A stretch of DNA of 64,000 bases from Cyanophora paradoxa (taxonomy: Eukaryota > Glaucocystophyceae > Cyanophorales > Cyanophoraceae). The stretch lies in the NCBI GenBank assembly GCA_004431415.1, contig QPMI01000651.1, positions 124,001 through 188,000 on the forward strand, in the 5' to 3' direction. The notes beneath the pieces are model-generated. The model had not been told where the DNA came from and did not search any database. It worked only from the letters and a program-made list of their open reading frames with translations. The translations under genes were made by a program, and so were the position numbers. Numbering within the stretch: position 1 is the first letter of the stretch; every line of letters begins with the position of its first letter. Of the stretch, positions 32,701-41,100 are shown one piece after another.

Positions 32701-32997
32701 GAGTTCCCAAATGCAAAGATCATGGAGTATGTGGGTCTGAGATCGAAACTCTATGCTTTCAGAACTGAGACCAACGAAAGAGTAAAGATGTCGGGGACTT
32801 CCTCGAAAGAGGTTCATTTTGATGATTTTAAGAGATGTCTGTTCGAAGGCATCATAAAAACAGTATCAGTAACAAACAAGCGAAGGCAAGACCACAACTT
32901 ATATGACTTGGAGAGCAGAAGGGTCGCTCTAAACCAACTCGATAGCAAACGGAAGATATCAGCCGACGGCATTCACAGCATTCCATTTGGTCTTTAA
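29716..32997 (+). CDS. Protein-primed family B DNA polymerase (A)
   Basis: Intact, 1,093 residues. Polymerase motifs are motif A in LDANNLYGYALSQ (about residue 692), motif B in KLMNNAIYGK (about 847) and motif C in FHDTDSF (about 944). These match the protein-primed polymerases of Polintons. The N-terminal half has the element-specific CFKYAILAYLHRK block and two zinc-type motifs: CETCLSRF..H..C (about 370) and CYIC..H..DHCH..CRNCNLH (about 503-540), the latter resembling the endonuclease VII/HNH-type finger known inside Polinton polymerases. It would replicate the linear element from its terminal repeats with a protein primer. The gene lies between the small hairpin-linked gene and integrase, as expected. 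Confidence 0.9.
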   Translation: MPRQTNRLIKEKKNEILGLLGTLLVTGEITEAEYDREAAILDRRPRLGQLTEIANDLYDRMQRMEEFMGEGQRLGAIEPDIEDGQAMNQAYSWLTYRARNEVVVDAIEFLERIAPSLPQRIKTRLEQLRAVKVRLTFVCKFTKVGNPRIYITKFIYSDYFVITRSRNIDTEVRKALQKMQEEMTQVDSYRLEKIEILRGIIMSYAPVGGCYFATPEWIASKKATVNVKNIDGQDCFKYAILAYLHRKDINKHKSNEPSQYRRWLNELNFDGIQFPVACDAEVIDRFEELNPELSINIYGADNAKECFYPLHQSSNPRRKTKINLLLIENTEDDRGHYITIMSFSRLLKTTFDKACDGRIYYCETCLSRFRTQEKLDMHVEANRCIDWRESKGKCPKAGSVIEFGLQHLRKTVWLPVICYVKVEDHSVAIDAQRSKREIKAVSLRVVMGDEVRAYHFEGIDPLGSLFVTLQDIRPEIVETLFRNIPMHPLTDDQKAEYKVTKHCYICSQRFTHENFPVRDHCHQSGDFIGKACRNCNLHRRISKQTKVAIVVDHMDECGHGIFRKIAQQDDKLRVEILSKNFDQYLSLQWGMWKFIDASHFMDFQSVDVGDLMRKFEAFRKLAFSQYGLDPAHYVSAPGLSWDAMLKHTKVKIELIDDVEKYEFVERAIRGGFATMPTRYAKVENADDHIVLLDANNLYGYALSQPLPIGDYRWEDVTEALKEVEGRSAFIEVDLEYPTSLEEHYDFPLIVNKEVITNEMLGDYQQKLLDLTGEKISKDPKLTATFTPKNKYVIARPLLNYIVKKGVEIKKINKVLSFATSPFMKSYIGLNTLLRHESTNHFESDFFKLMNNAIYGKCLESCRGRSTVKIANSEKLCKKYAASPLIKATNVLNENAVASEMYSKHVNLDKPVAIGAFVLDFAKLHNYRFFYDVVRKKWETAKLLFHDTDSFCLFLKTNNLNEDMKEIGEYLDRSNYDKSHPLVSIKNRMVPGKYKNEFPNAKIMEYVGLRSKLYAFRTETNERVKMSGTSSKEVHFDDFKRCLFEGIIKTVSVTNKRRQDHNLYDLESRRVALNQLDSKRKISADGIHSIPFGL

Positions 32998-33182
32998 TAT
33001 ACTTGCTCAATACTTCTCTTTTTATTTTTTCGATCTCCAAGTAGCAGCAAACCACGGATCAGATGCAGCAACCATATGCACCTTAAACCGGGGTCATTTG
33101 GATCGATCGCAAAGTAGTTTGGTTTCGGGTGTTCTGTCCAAACCGGCTCGTCCATTATTAATATATTGAAAATAAAGTAAAG

Positions 33183-34108
33183 ATGCCCTCAGCACAGATA
33201 GGATTGCGACCCATTCCTAAAATCGTAAAGAAGAGCATGAAAGAAGACCAAGGGAACATGCTACCGATAACCATTCCGGTCGAAGAGAAGAACACACGAA
33301 TCTTAAAGAAGTCGGAGATGGTTAAACAACTGATCCCGGAGGCATTGCCTACTGAGACTGTAACGAAAGAATCGAAGATCGCGAAGAAGTTTTACGATCC
33401 GCGCACAGGTTACAAAGGTTTCGGGGCAATGAGAAAGGAACTACCAGAGGAAGACTACAAGAAGATGAGAGAATGGTATGATAAACAGGAAGTCGTTCAG
33501 ATAAACGCACCGACCCTTTCAAGAAAGAGAGATCCGATGATTCCGATTCGGCAACCTCTCGATACCTACGTAATCGATCTGCTCTTCTTCCCAGCATACA
33601 AGAACCAAAACGACGGATACGATACGTTCATGTCCGCGATGGAATCTACCTTACGCACGGGTTACATCATTCCGATGAGAGATAAGAGCGCTCTTACGGC
33701 GCTTGCGGCGTTTGAACAGCTACAACGAAGAGTTCCTCGACCTATCGCACGCGTTCAGAGTGACAGCGGAAGCGAGTTCACAAATAACATGTTCACGAAT
33801 TACCTTGCTAAGAAGTTCATAGACCATCAGATAAGCGATGTCGCAGATCATCGAAGCCAAGGTAGAATCGAAGCGTTTAACAAGCAGATCAAACGATTGA
33901 TCACGAACTATTGCATAGCAAACAACACAGCGCGATTCTTCGATGTATTGGGAGACATTGAGTATAACTATAATAATACCATCCACTCAGCAACCAAGAG
34001 AAAACCAGCAGAAACGACGGAAGATCATTACCGTGAGATTATCGGATTAGAAGATGAGAGGTTCAAGAAGTCGATTGCTTACTTGGATGGTATCAAACAG
34101 GGTATGTT
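33183..34108 (+). pseudogene. Integrase of element A, N-terminal and catalytic part, cut by element B
   Basis: Retroviral-type (rve) integrase with all three catalytic residues: Asp in YVIDLLFFP, Asp in VQSDSGSEF and Glu in GRIEAFNKQ, spaced as in the B protein. It would insert the element into host DNA. The coding sequence is interrupted after the codons for GM, at the target duplication TATGTT (34,103-34,108), where element B begins. The frame then runs on into B's terminal repeat and is meaningless there. The C-terminal part resumes at 62,016 in a compatible frame, and with one copy of the duplication ignored no base is lost. The catalytic core is uninterrupted, but the DNA-binding C-terminal domain is separated by 27.9 kb. 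Confidence 0.9.
34103..34108. repeat. Left target-site duplication TATGTT
   Basis: Six bases immediately before the ACACATAG terminus of element B. The same six bases directly follow the other terminus at 62,016-62,021. Six-base duplications are characteristic of Polinton integrases. The site lies within codons of A's integrase gene. Confidence 0.95.
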
Positions 34109-34392
34109 ACACATAGTAAAATGCGGAGTTTTAACCCTCGGCTTAATCTTAATTGATTTTGTTGATATATATCGTATATTCTATTTCAATCAATCGATAA
34201 TCTGTGTATATCTTATCGAATATTCATTTATTTCGATTATTTTGTATTCTTTTCGATATTTTATCGTAAATTTCTCTTATTTTCCGATTAGTCTTACTGA
34301 GTGAATCGATAATCTGTATATATTTCCGAATAATATAACTGAATCTCAATTAGATCTTGCCTCTGGTTAAAACTCCGCATTTTACTATGTGT
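34109..34392. repeat. Terminal palindromic unit of element B, left copy
   Basis: The 28-base arms at 34,109-34,136 (starting ACACATAGTAAAATGCGGAG) and 34,365-34,392 are exact reverse complements. The 228-base AT-rich interior, with CAATCAATCGATAATCTGTG, is clearly related to that of element A, whereas the arms differ from A's arms at matching positions on both sides. The right-end copy is 61,732-62,015. Confidence 0.9.
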
Positions 34393-34645
34393 GATTGGTC
34401 TAAAAGTTAATTGATTTAATCGATATTATATTCATGTACTTTCTCGATTAAATTTAATTAAATTTTATTCATTTAATCGGAAACATATCGCTAAACTCGA
34501 TTAAGATCCATAAAAGATTCATTTGTTTATATTAACAAATCGATCTCTTATTGAATTCAATCGTAATTATACATGAAACTTATATGATTTTATCATTGTT
34601 TTGTTGAGTCTAAGGGGGGACCCTTAGGTTTTTTGAAATAATTGG

Positions 34646-34736
34646 GTGTCACAGGTGTCACAGGTCCATCCCAAACTTTTGAAAATTCATTCTTTATAGG
34701 AGAAACTTTGGGATAAACCTGTGACACCTGTGACAC
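34646..34736. repeat. Hairpin B-H1 with duplicated TGTCACAGG motif
   Basis: Arms 34,646-34,675 and 34,707-34,736 pair except at the central CC/AA position of TCCATCCC versus GGGATAAA. Each arm contains GTGTCACAGGTGTCACAGGT. The loop carries TTTATAGGAG. The right terminal repeat has the inverted copy at 61,388-61,478. Confidence 0.9.
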
Positions 34737-34830
34737 ATACCATATTTAGTAAGGATCTCTTTTATAATGAAAAACTCAGTAATAATCTTATCTATGTATT
34801 TCTAATTAAATGAATAAATGATTTAATCGA

Positions 34831-34921
34831 GTGTCACAGGTGTCACAGGTCCATCCCAAACTTTTGAAAATTCACTCTTTATAGGAGAAACTTTGGGATA
34901 AACCTGTGACACCTGTGACAC
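34831..34921. repeat. Hairpin B-H2 with duplicated TGTCACAGG motif
   Basis: Nearly identical to B-H1 and followed by the same CATACCATATT(T/C)AGTAAGGA sequence, so a segment of about 185 bp has been duplicated in tandem. The inverted copy in the right terminal repeat is 61,203-61,293. Confidence 0.9.
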
Positions 34922-35425
34922 ATACCATATTCAGTAAGGACCTCTTATATTGTGAAAATCTCAGTGTTAGTTGGTGTAGTTGATTCAAAAAATGCATTTT
35001 ATACTCTGATTCATTGTTATTTCCTGTGAAATTTGAGTCAACTCAACCCACTTAGTCAACCCTTGCATTGAATTCGTAACAAAATCCATATACTATTACT
35101 ACTTTTACGATTAATATGAGTCAACCTTGAGTCCACTTTAATATAAATATTATATAATAGGGGGAATCAAGGGGAGATGCTGAGTTTTAGTGTAAGGAAA
35201 TCGAATAGTATTCGAAATCTTACACCTGAAGGTGTAGGGTGCATTCATATTTCGGCTACATCATACATTAGATTTCTACTGTAAACAATAACCGGAATCC
35301 GGAAAATAATCATTGTAGAAAGCTATTGTAGTAAAATGATATATTATGTCCTTTTGTTACAATAGCTGATCAATGTTATTGTTAGAAAACAAAGGAATCC
35401 TTTCAAAACTCATTATAGAAACCCA

Positions 35426-35824
35426 TTAAAACGGAAATCTATCATGTTTATGTCTTTCAGTCTTCTCAAATGTGAGGAAATTCATTGTTTTATCGATCTC
35501 ATCAGCAACTGCTTGTGTTTTATGCTGAGCTTCTTTACCACAACTGAATATATCAATTGCTAACATGCCTTCATTGGAATAACAATGAGCTGTGCAATGG
35601 CTTTCATCTAATAGCAGAACTAATGCAAAACCAGGAGGTGATAGTTTGCCATCAAATATCTCACAGTGTTTATGAACAATCCTAATGCCTTGTCTTAATA
35701 CTGCTTGTTCAAGGGTTCCCATAATCCAATTACCTAGGAAGCTTACATGCTCATGTCCTGTTGCTATAGCTGATTTAGCTTTGTAATCAAGCATAACATG
35801 AAAGCCTCTGTATTTAGTCTCCAT
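35426..35824 (-). CDS. speD: S-adenosylmethionine decarboxylase proenzyme homologue (SpeD type)
   Basis: 132 residues, the size of the bacterial/archaeal one-piece-precursor type. Known SpeD enzymes cleave themselves at a Glu-Ser bond to make a pyruvoyl cofactor and decarboxylate AdoMet, giving the aminopropyl donor for spermidine. The signature block is present: DESHCTAHCY with the Glu-Ser cleavage site and the following His five residues later, then AIDIFSCG with the active-site Cys. The N-terminus (YRGFHVMLDY) matches the usual GRHLLVDLY strand. I chose the ATG at 35,824, which gives the family's usual N-terminus; an upstream ATG would add 16 residues. It is the first gene inside the left repeat, leftward. 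Some SpeD homologues are known to act on other amino acids, so the substrate is not certain. Confidence 0.85.
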   Translation of the reverse strand: METKYRGFHVMLDYKAKSAIATGHEHVSFLGNWIMGTLEQAVLRQGIRIVHKHCEIFDGKLSPPGFALVLLLDESHCTAHCYSNEGMLAIDIFSCGKEAQHKTQAVADEIDKTMNFLTFEKTERHKHDRFPF

Positions 35825-35853
35825 TAAGAATACCTTAGAAAAATTAATTAAAC

Positions 35854-36126
35854 CTAATCGAACCGAATGCAAACATCCCTATATTCTACAGTTATTGATG
35901 AAGTAGCCCTTTTCCTATGTGCTTGACTTTTTCTTTTATTACAGTCCCTACACCCTGATCCCTTCACATGATTAAATGGATATGTAAGGATCACCTTATT
36001 ACACTGCAAACATCTAACAGATACTTTCTCTTGAGCTTTGATGTAATGTGTCTCACTGTAATCGAATTTATCTTTACCATGGACTGTCATAGCAGCATCA
36101 ATAAACTTTTTTGTTTTAATATCCAT
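35854..36126 (-). CDS. Treble-clef zinc protein of homing-endonuclease-associated type
   Basis: 90 residues with the pattern FIDAAMTVHGKDKFDYSETHY, then VRCLQC, HVKGSGCRDC. The order (helix with HG-x-KFDYS, a C-x2-C knuckle, an H-x-G-x-GC-x2-C knuckle) matches the zinc-binding repeat domain common in phage and giant-virus proteins next to nuclease domains. No nuclease domain is present here, so it may be a stand-alone DNA-binding protein or a remnant. A TATATATAGAG sequence lies directly before the start codon on the coding strand. Confidence 0.65.
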   Translation of the reverse strand: MDIKTKKFIDAAMTVHGKDKFDYSETHYIKAQEKVSVRCLQCNKVILTYPFNHVKGSGCRDCNKRKSQAHRKRATSSITVEYRDVCIRFD

Positions 36127-36148
36127 ACTCTATATATAACCAATATTC

Positions 36149-36982
36149 TTATGGAGCAGTATCCTGCCCAAAAATGGGGAAATATCGATTTGTCCCATAG
36201 TATTCAGCATAGGTATTCTGCTTTGCAATAAAATCGGTTCTCTCTGCAAACATCACACACTTGTAGATACCAAACTTGGTGGCTCTCACTAAGAACTGAT
36301 AGTCTTCCAAACCGAAATTGACTCCATGATAAGCAATTCCGAAATTATCATATGGGGTGATCACTACTGCAAAGTTGGGAGTTCCACCTTCAACTTGGCA
36401 TACAGCATAAACATCTGGTGGGATATCCACAACAACCTTGTAGTGATCACCAATCTCAACAAGAGAGTCTACTACTGCTGTTTGTTCATTCACAACAATG
36501 GGGAATATCTTGATTATATAGGGGGCATTCATGCTGGGGACATAGGTTCGAATTCTTGTGTTGGGATCAATGGGATTGGGTTGATCATTCACAAATAAAG
36601 GCGCTCCAACAGCCCCACCAACCCTAAGACCATCACCAATATAAGCTCCCCCCGATTTGCAGTTAATAGCTCCCGACCTAGATTCAAAAGAATAAGTAGA
36701 CAGAGGATCTCCATAGCTATCTGGGTCTCCATAATGAGCAGAAAAGTTTGCATTTGTGACAAGTAGCTTAGTTGTCTTAACTATTCCATTATTTTTATCA
36801 CATCTGAGTTCCTGTAATCTCAGCTTGTGGGTGGAACCAAATGTATTCATTGTAGGTTGGACCTCTGTGGATTGGAGACCCTCAACATCATCAAAAGTAG
36901 CATGCTGCAGAACATGGTTTGCTGGTGCAGCTAATGAAAGCTGAGGTGTAATAATTCGTTCAAGTGGGGGTTGCTCAGCCAT
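36149..36982 (-). CDS. Virion-type protein, paralogue 1 (B)
   Basis: 277 residues, not recognised by family. Conserved with its neighbour 37,006-37,850: LRLQELRCDKNNGIVKTTKL followed by LVTNANF, then a GGAYIGDGLRVGG turn, and a beta-rich C-terminal half ending in TKFGIYKCVMFAERTDF. The block 'strand-LVTNANF-..-GGAYIG-G' resembles the shaft-to-head transitions of viral fibre or attachment proteins, and the gene is next to the long fibre gene in the same orientation. A role as accessory fibre or capsid decoration protein is inferred. Confidence 0.55.
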   Translation of the reverse strand: MAEQPPLERIITPQLSLAAPANHVLQHATFDDVEGLQSTEVQPTMNTFGSTHKLRLQELRCDKNNGIVKTTKLLVTNANFSAHYGDPDSYGDPLSTYSFESRSGAINCKSGGAYIGDGLRVGGAVGAPLFVNDQPNPIDPNTRIRTYVPSMNAPYIIKIFPIVVNEQTAVVDSLVEIGDHYKVVVDIPPDVYAVCQVEGGTPNFAVVITPYDNFGIAYHGVNFGLEDYQFLVRATKFGIYKCVMFAERTDFIAKQNTYAEYYGTNRYFPIFGQDTAP

Positions 36983-37005
36983 TTTACATTAAAGGGATAT
37001 ATCTT

Positions 37006-37850
37006 TTATGGGGTTGGGTCATCAATTACATCTGGCTCCATGTAAAACCCTGTAACTGAAAGAGTATCAGGAGTTACACCTCTAAGAGCTGATACAGCGG
37101 CTATATCTGTTCTCAAACCGATAAGAGTTATAGTATATAACCCAATATCTGTAACAAACAAGTCAAAGGTGAAATTATTATTATAAACACAGTAGCCATA
37201 ACCGAAATGATTGTATCCCTGAACATTGAAATAGTATTTATGACCTACTTGATTGTTGTTGGCTCTACAAAGGGAAAGCATTGCAGATGGAATCGCAAGA
37301 CCTCTCAGTACTCTTTTGGTTCCTTCAATTAATTCCGAGTTTTCAAGAGTAACAGTATATCCAATGTAAAATTGAATTAATGGCTGCTGTGCAACAGGAG
37401 TATATAATCGAATTCGTTGGGGTCTTCAACATTCTGTTCAAGAGTATCTGGGACATCATTATACGAAATTGAGGATGAAAGCTGACCTGAAACTCTGCAA
37501 CCTCCACCAATAAAAGCTCCTCCTGATCTCACAGTAACAGCAGCAGAATTCTTATCGAAATCAAGGGCTTTCAGATCAACACTGAAAGCATCTGGACCTC
37601 CATTAGTAGGTTGGAAGAAGTTTGCATTTGTGACAAGAAGTCGAGTTGTTTTCACCACACCTGAATTCTTATCAGCTCTCAGCTCTTTAACTCGAATAAT
37701 CGAATTTTTATCAAAGGAGTTACCATTGGAGTTGGGTCTCTCTGTGGATTCTAAACCACGAACCTCATCATTAACTTCATGCTGGCGAAAATGCATTGCA
37801 GGGGATCCAAGGGAATATATAGGCAGTTGAACTCGATTATATTCACCCAT
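37006..37850 (-). CDS. Virion-type protein, paralogue 2 (B), one frame break
   Basis: Related to paralogue 1: VKELRADKNSGVVKTTRLLV then TNANFF, and GGAFIGGGCRVSG. The first frame closes at 37,377, but the alternative frame continues without interruption (RIRLYTPV, then TVTLENSELIEGTKR) into a 90-residue piece ending at 37,006 whose end TDIGLYTITLIGLRTDI matches paralogue 1 (TKFGIYKCVMFAERTDF). One missing base near 37,415-37,420 explains the break. The start at 37,850 was chosen because upstream sequence is not shared. Same inferred role as its neighbour; the two arose by tandem duplication. Confidence 0.6.
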
Positions 37851-37903
37851 TGCTTCTTTTACTAAGAAGTAAAGAAAAATAAACTGCAATCAAGCCAAAG
37901 TGA

Positions 37904-38194
37904 TTAAATTCGATCCAAGGATTGGTAGGCAACTGAAAGTGATTGAAGGTTGGATGTCATTGATTTGATGTTGTTATCACATTCAGTGTATTTAACAACA
38001 GGGTCACCATATGCAGATTTGGCAAGGACATTAACCAAGAGGTTTTTATACTCATTTACAACTGGTGAGAGCTTGTTAGTTTGCTGAATCGTTTTTTCAA
38101 CTGTTTGTAATGCGTTTACAAGGGTGATTGTGTCAAAAGAAAGCGCAACAGGCTCAGTTGAATAGGTGGTTCCACCAAGAGGATAGGTCGCCAT
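37904..38194 (-). CDS. Small unknown protein next to fibre gene (B)
   Basis: 96 residues, N-terminal MATYPLGGTTYSTEPV, followed by helix-forming sequence (VNALQTVEKTIQQTNK, NIKSMTSNLQSLSVAYQSLD). It starts three bases after the stop codon of the fibre gene's S74 domain, in the same direction, so the two are probably cotranscribed. A helical bundle or trimerising role in the fibre apparatus is possible; no family is recognised. Confidence 0.55.
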   Translation of the reverse strand: MATYPLGGTTYSTEPVALSFDTITLVNALQTVEKTIQQTNKLSPVVNEYKNLLVNVLAKSAYGDPVVKYTECDNNIKSMTSNLQSLSVAYQSLDRI

Positions 38195-38197
38195 TTA

Positions 38198-41100
38198 TTA
38201 TACTTTGACATTTTTAATTTGGTCTATTTGATCCTGTTGATCTTTGCATTTTTGGGACAACTCCTTCACAGCTTCAATGAGAACTGGAATTAAACCTGTG
38301 TATTCAAGAGATAGGTAGCCATCGTCTTTTTTAACATTAACTACCTCTGGTATTACCTTTTCTACATCTTGCGCAATTAAACCTAATTTCGTTCCATCTT
38401 TTTCGCTTCCAATTCGTTTAAAACTCACTCCTTCTAATTTTTCGATTGCTGAAAGAGCGCCGGATATCTTTTTAATGTCGGTTTTGTATCTTATGTCACT
38501 TCCTTGTGTTAAATAACCTCCAATCCACATCCATCCTCCATGATACATGTAACAAATATCAGTATCTTGTTCATTTCGGAATACAAGGGAATATCTCCCC
38601 TCCTTTCAAATATGTAGAAGTTTGGTTACCGAAATGGATACGATTATATCCATCACTGGAATTAAACCAAGTCCCCACAGTTCCTGTTAAGATATTGGGT
38701 TTGCTATAAACGTTATTCCAATGAATATAGCCGGTGTGACCGCCATAACTATTTCCAACCCAAATTTTCATGTAACTAATACCCATAATATGAACTCTTC
38801 CAATCTTTGGTCTAATTCGAATTGTGAGGAATCGATTACCAAGATGTATTGGAACATTATTTATACCACTGTGGTTACCATCAGGAGATGTGCTGTATGG
38901 TTGATAACTATTTACTGATGTAATAAAAACTTCATTCCCTTGTCGATTCAGTCCCCAAATTTCAAAAATTCGTGAGTTAGTCCAAGGTAAATAAGTTAAA
39001 AACGCTGTTCCTTTGTGGTATCCATCAGGTATATCGAAGTCAATCCAAGCGGTAGATGTTTGATCATCCGTTTGATTATTATGAACATATGAACCATAAT
39101 TATAATGTGGATCCCATGCTGAACTCCATGCCCATGTCCAACCCTCAGAACATCTATTAAATTCAATACCTCCTACTGTTTTATCTGCTGTGTGAAACTT
39201 TGGAACAGCATTACCATTTATTTGAAGATCTGTTGTAGCATTAATAGTGGGTGCTGTAATAGTGTTTTTCACCCAAAAGTTACCATTGTTATAAGACTTT
39301 AAAATTGCTCCATCTGCTGAGTCTCTAAATTCAATTGACACACCGTCACCATTCGGTCTCCCTCGTATATATGTGCAATCGCCATTACCAAACCAAATTC
39401 GCTCGACTGCATCTACTGATTTTAACCATGTATTTGTTGCCCATGTTGCGGTTTGTGGAAGGTCTGCGGCTGAGTAAAATGATGGTTTACTAAATACATT
39501 ATCCCAAGAGATCATGCCCAATTCATTATCAGTTGCTCTCTGTCTGCTCCACCCAAAAACACCTGTGAGATGAATGCGACCTTTTCGACCTTGGACATAA
39601 ATATATTTGTAGAATTCGCAATTGATAGAGACAAACAAGATTGTATTATGTGTTCCATCCTGATTCACCTGTTGAATTCCCTGATAGGCATTTACTCGTT
39701 TTAAGAAATGTTGATATCCATTGACTGTTTGCCCATAGATATCAAAATATCTACAATTATACCAAGGCATGTGCTGGATATAAAATGATTTCATACCTGT
39801 GGGAATGAGCCATCTCATCCAACAACCACTGCAATCTTCATCATTTTGTGGTGTGGTATGACATCCATTTTGCCCTGTTCTTGATGCCCATGTAACAGTC
39901 CAGTTATTTGGAGATCTGTCTGTTGAAATCACATCTAACTGATCAAAATCATAACCTTTTGGAATTGTGGTTCCACCAATTTGTAGAGTGGTAGCATTCA
40001 CAGTTCCATTGACAGTCCCACCTGTAAGAGGTAAATAATTCCCAAGAGCTGCTGTTAATTCGTTATCTGTTACAACATCTGTAAGAGCTAATTGTAATTC
40101 TGTATTTGTTACATAATCTTTGTTTTCTAAATAATCATCTGTAACAACACCAGAGAGGGTCTCATTGTGTAAGTTTTTTGCTGCCATCCTCTGATTGACT
40201 TCTAAGGCTCCTCCTGCTAATGTTTTAATCCAGGACATTTCGCATTTCCCATAGTTATCTGATGGTTGTCCCACAAGTGGGACATAATTGAATTTGGATC
40301 GACTGAATATTATTTTAGGTCTGGAGCCATCAGTTGCACTGACATCTGTTACATTTACTTGCATAATGGCATCCTTATCATCATATGCTGCTGGATCAGA
40401 TGGGAGAGGTGGTAATCCTGATGTCAATGTGATGTCCTCATTATAATAACTTGTTAAGAAGATGCCTGGTTTGGTATCAATCACCCCAACACCACCTGCT
40501 GAAATCATTTGGATTCTTGTTGGTTGTTTGATGTATAATTCACCTTCCATTGTGGTCCCTGCATCAATGCCTTTTCGATTGACATAATAATCATTTAGTT
40601 GTAGCCTTTCAGGTATGGTATTACTCTGGTAGAGACTCACACCATTTGTAAAGTCTGTCAAAATATTGCCTGATGATGCAAAAGTTGGTTGTTCATCTAT
40701 TTGACTCCAAGGGTGTCTGTGGTTGCTATTGGTTATTGTTGAGTAATCATGAGTGTGTGAATCAGGTGGGAAGGTTAATGGAGGATTTGTGATATGCTCC
40801 CATAAATGAGTATGGGCGAAATCTGTGATCTGATCTTTGGTGTGAGTATGGGCAAAATCTGTGATCTGATCTTTGGTGTGAGTATGGGCGAAATCTGTGA
40901 TCTGATCTTTGGTGTGAGTATGGGCAAAATCTGTGATCTGATCTTTGGTGTGAGTATGGGCGAAATCTGTGATCTGATCTTTTGTGTGAGTATGGGCGAA
41001 ATCTGTTATTTGGTCTTTTGTGTGAGTATGGGCGAAATCTGTTATTTGGTCTTTTGTGTGAGTATGGGCGAAATCTGTTATTTGGTCTTTTGTGTGAGTA

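Larger units (their letters stand above)
34109..35180. repeat. Left terminal inverted repeat of element B
   Basis: The reverse complement is at 60,944-62,015. Coordinates map one to one along the full 1,072 bp, so there is no net insertion or deletion. I saw single mismatches near 34,170 and 34,325 and a three-base difference just before the inner end (GGGGAGATGC). The repeat contains the terminal palindromic unit, two 92-bp-type hairpins separated by a duplicated segment, and several GAGTCAAC repeats near the inner end (about 35,030-35,140). No gene is seen. Confidence 0.95.

Noticed and set aside
34109-34392. The 284-bp terminal unit as an independent MITE inserted at the end of B
   Set aside because: Its outer end coincides with the target duplication of the whole element, it is present at both ends of B and at the start of A, and no duplication flanks its inner end.
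38597-38600. Programmed frameshift in the fibre gene at a G-run
   Set aside because: Similar single-base breaks occur in unrelated genes across the window, including the host retrotransposon, so a common technical cause is simpler.
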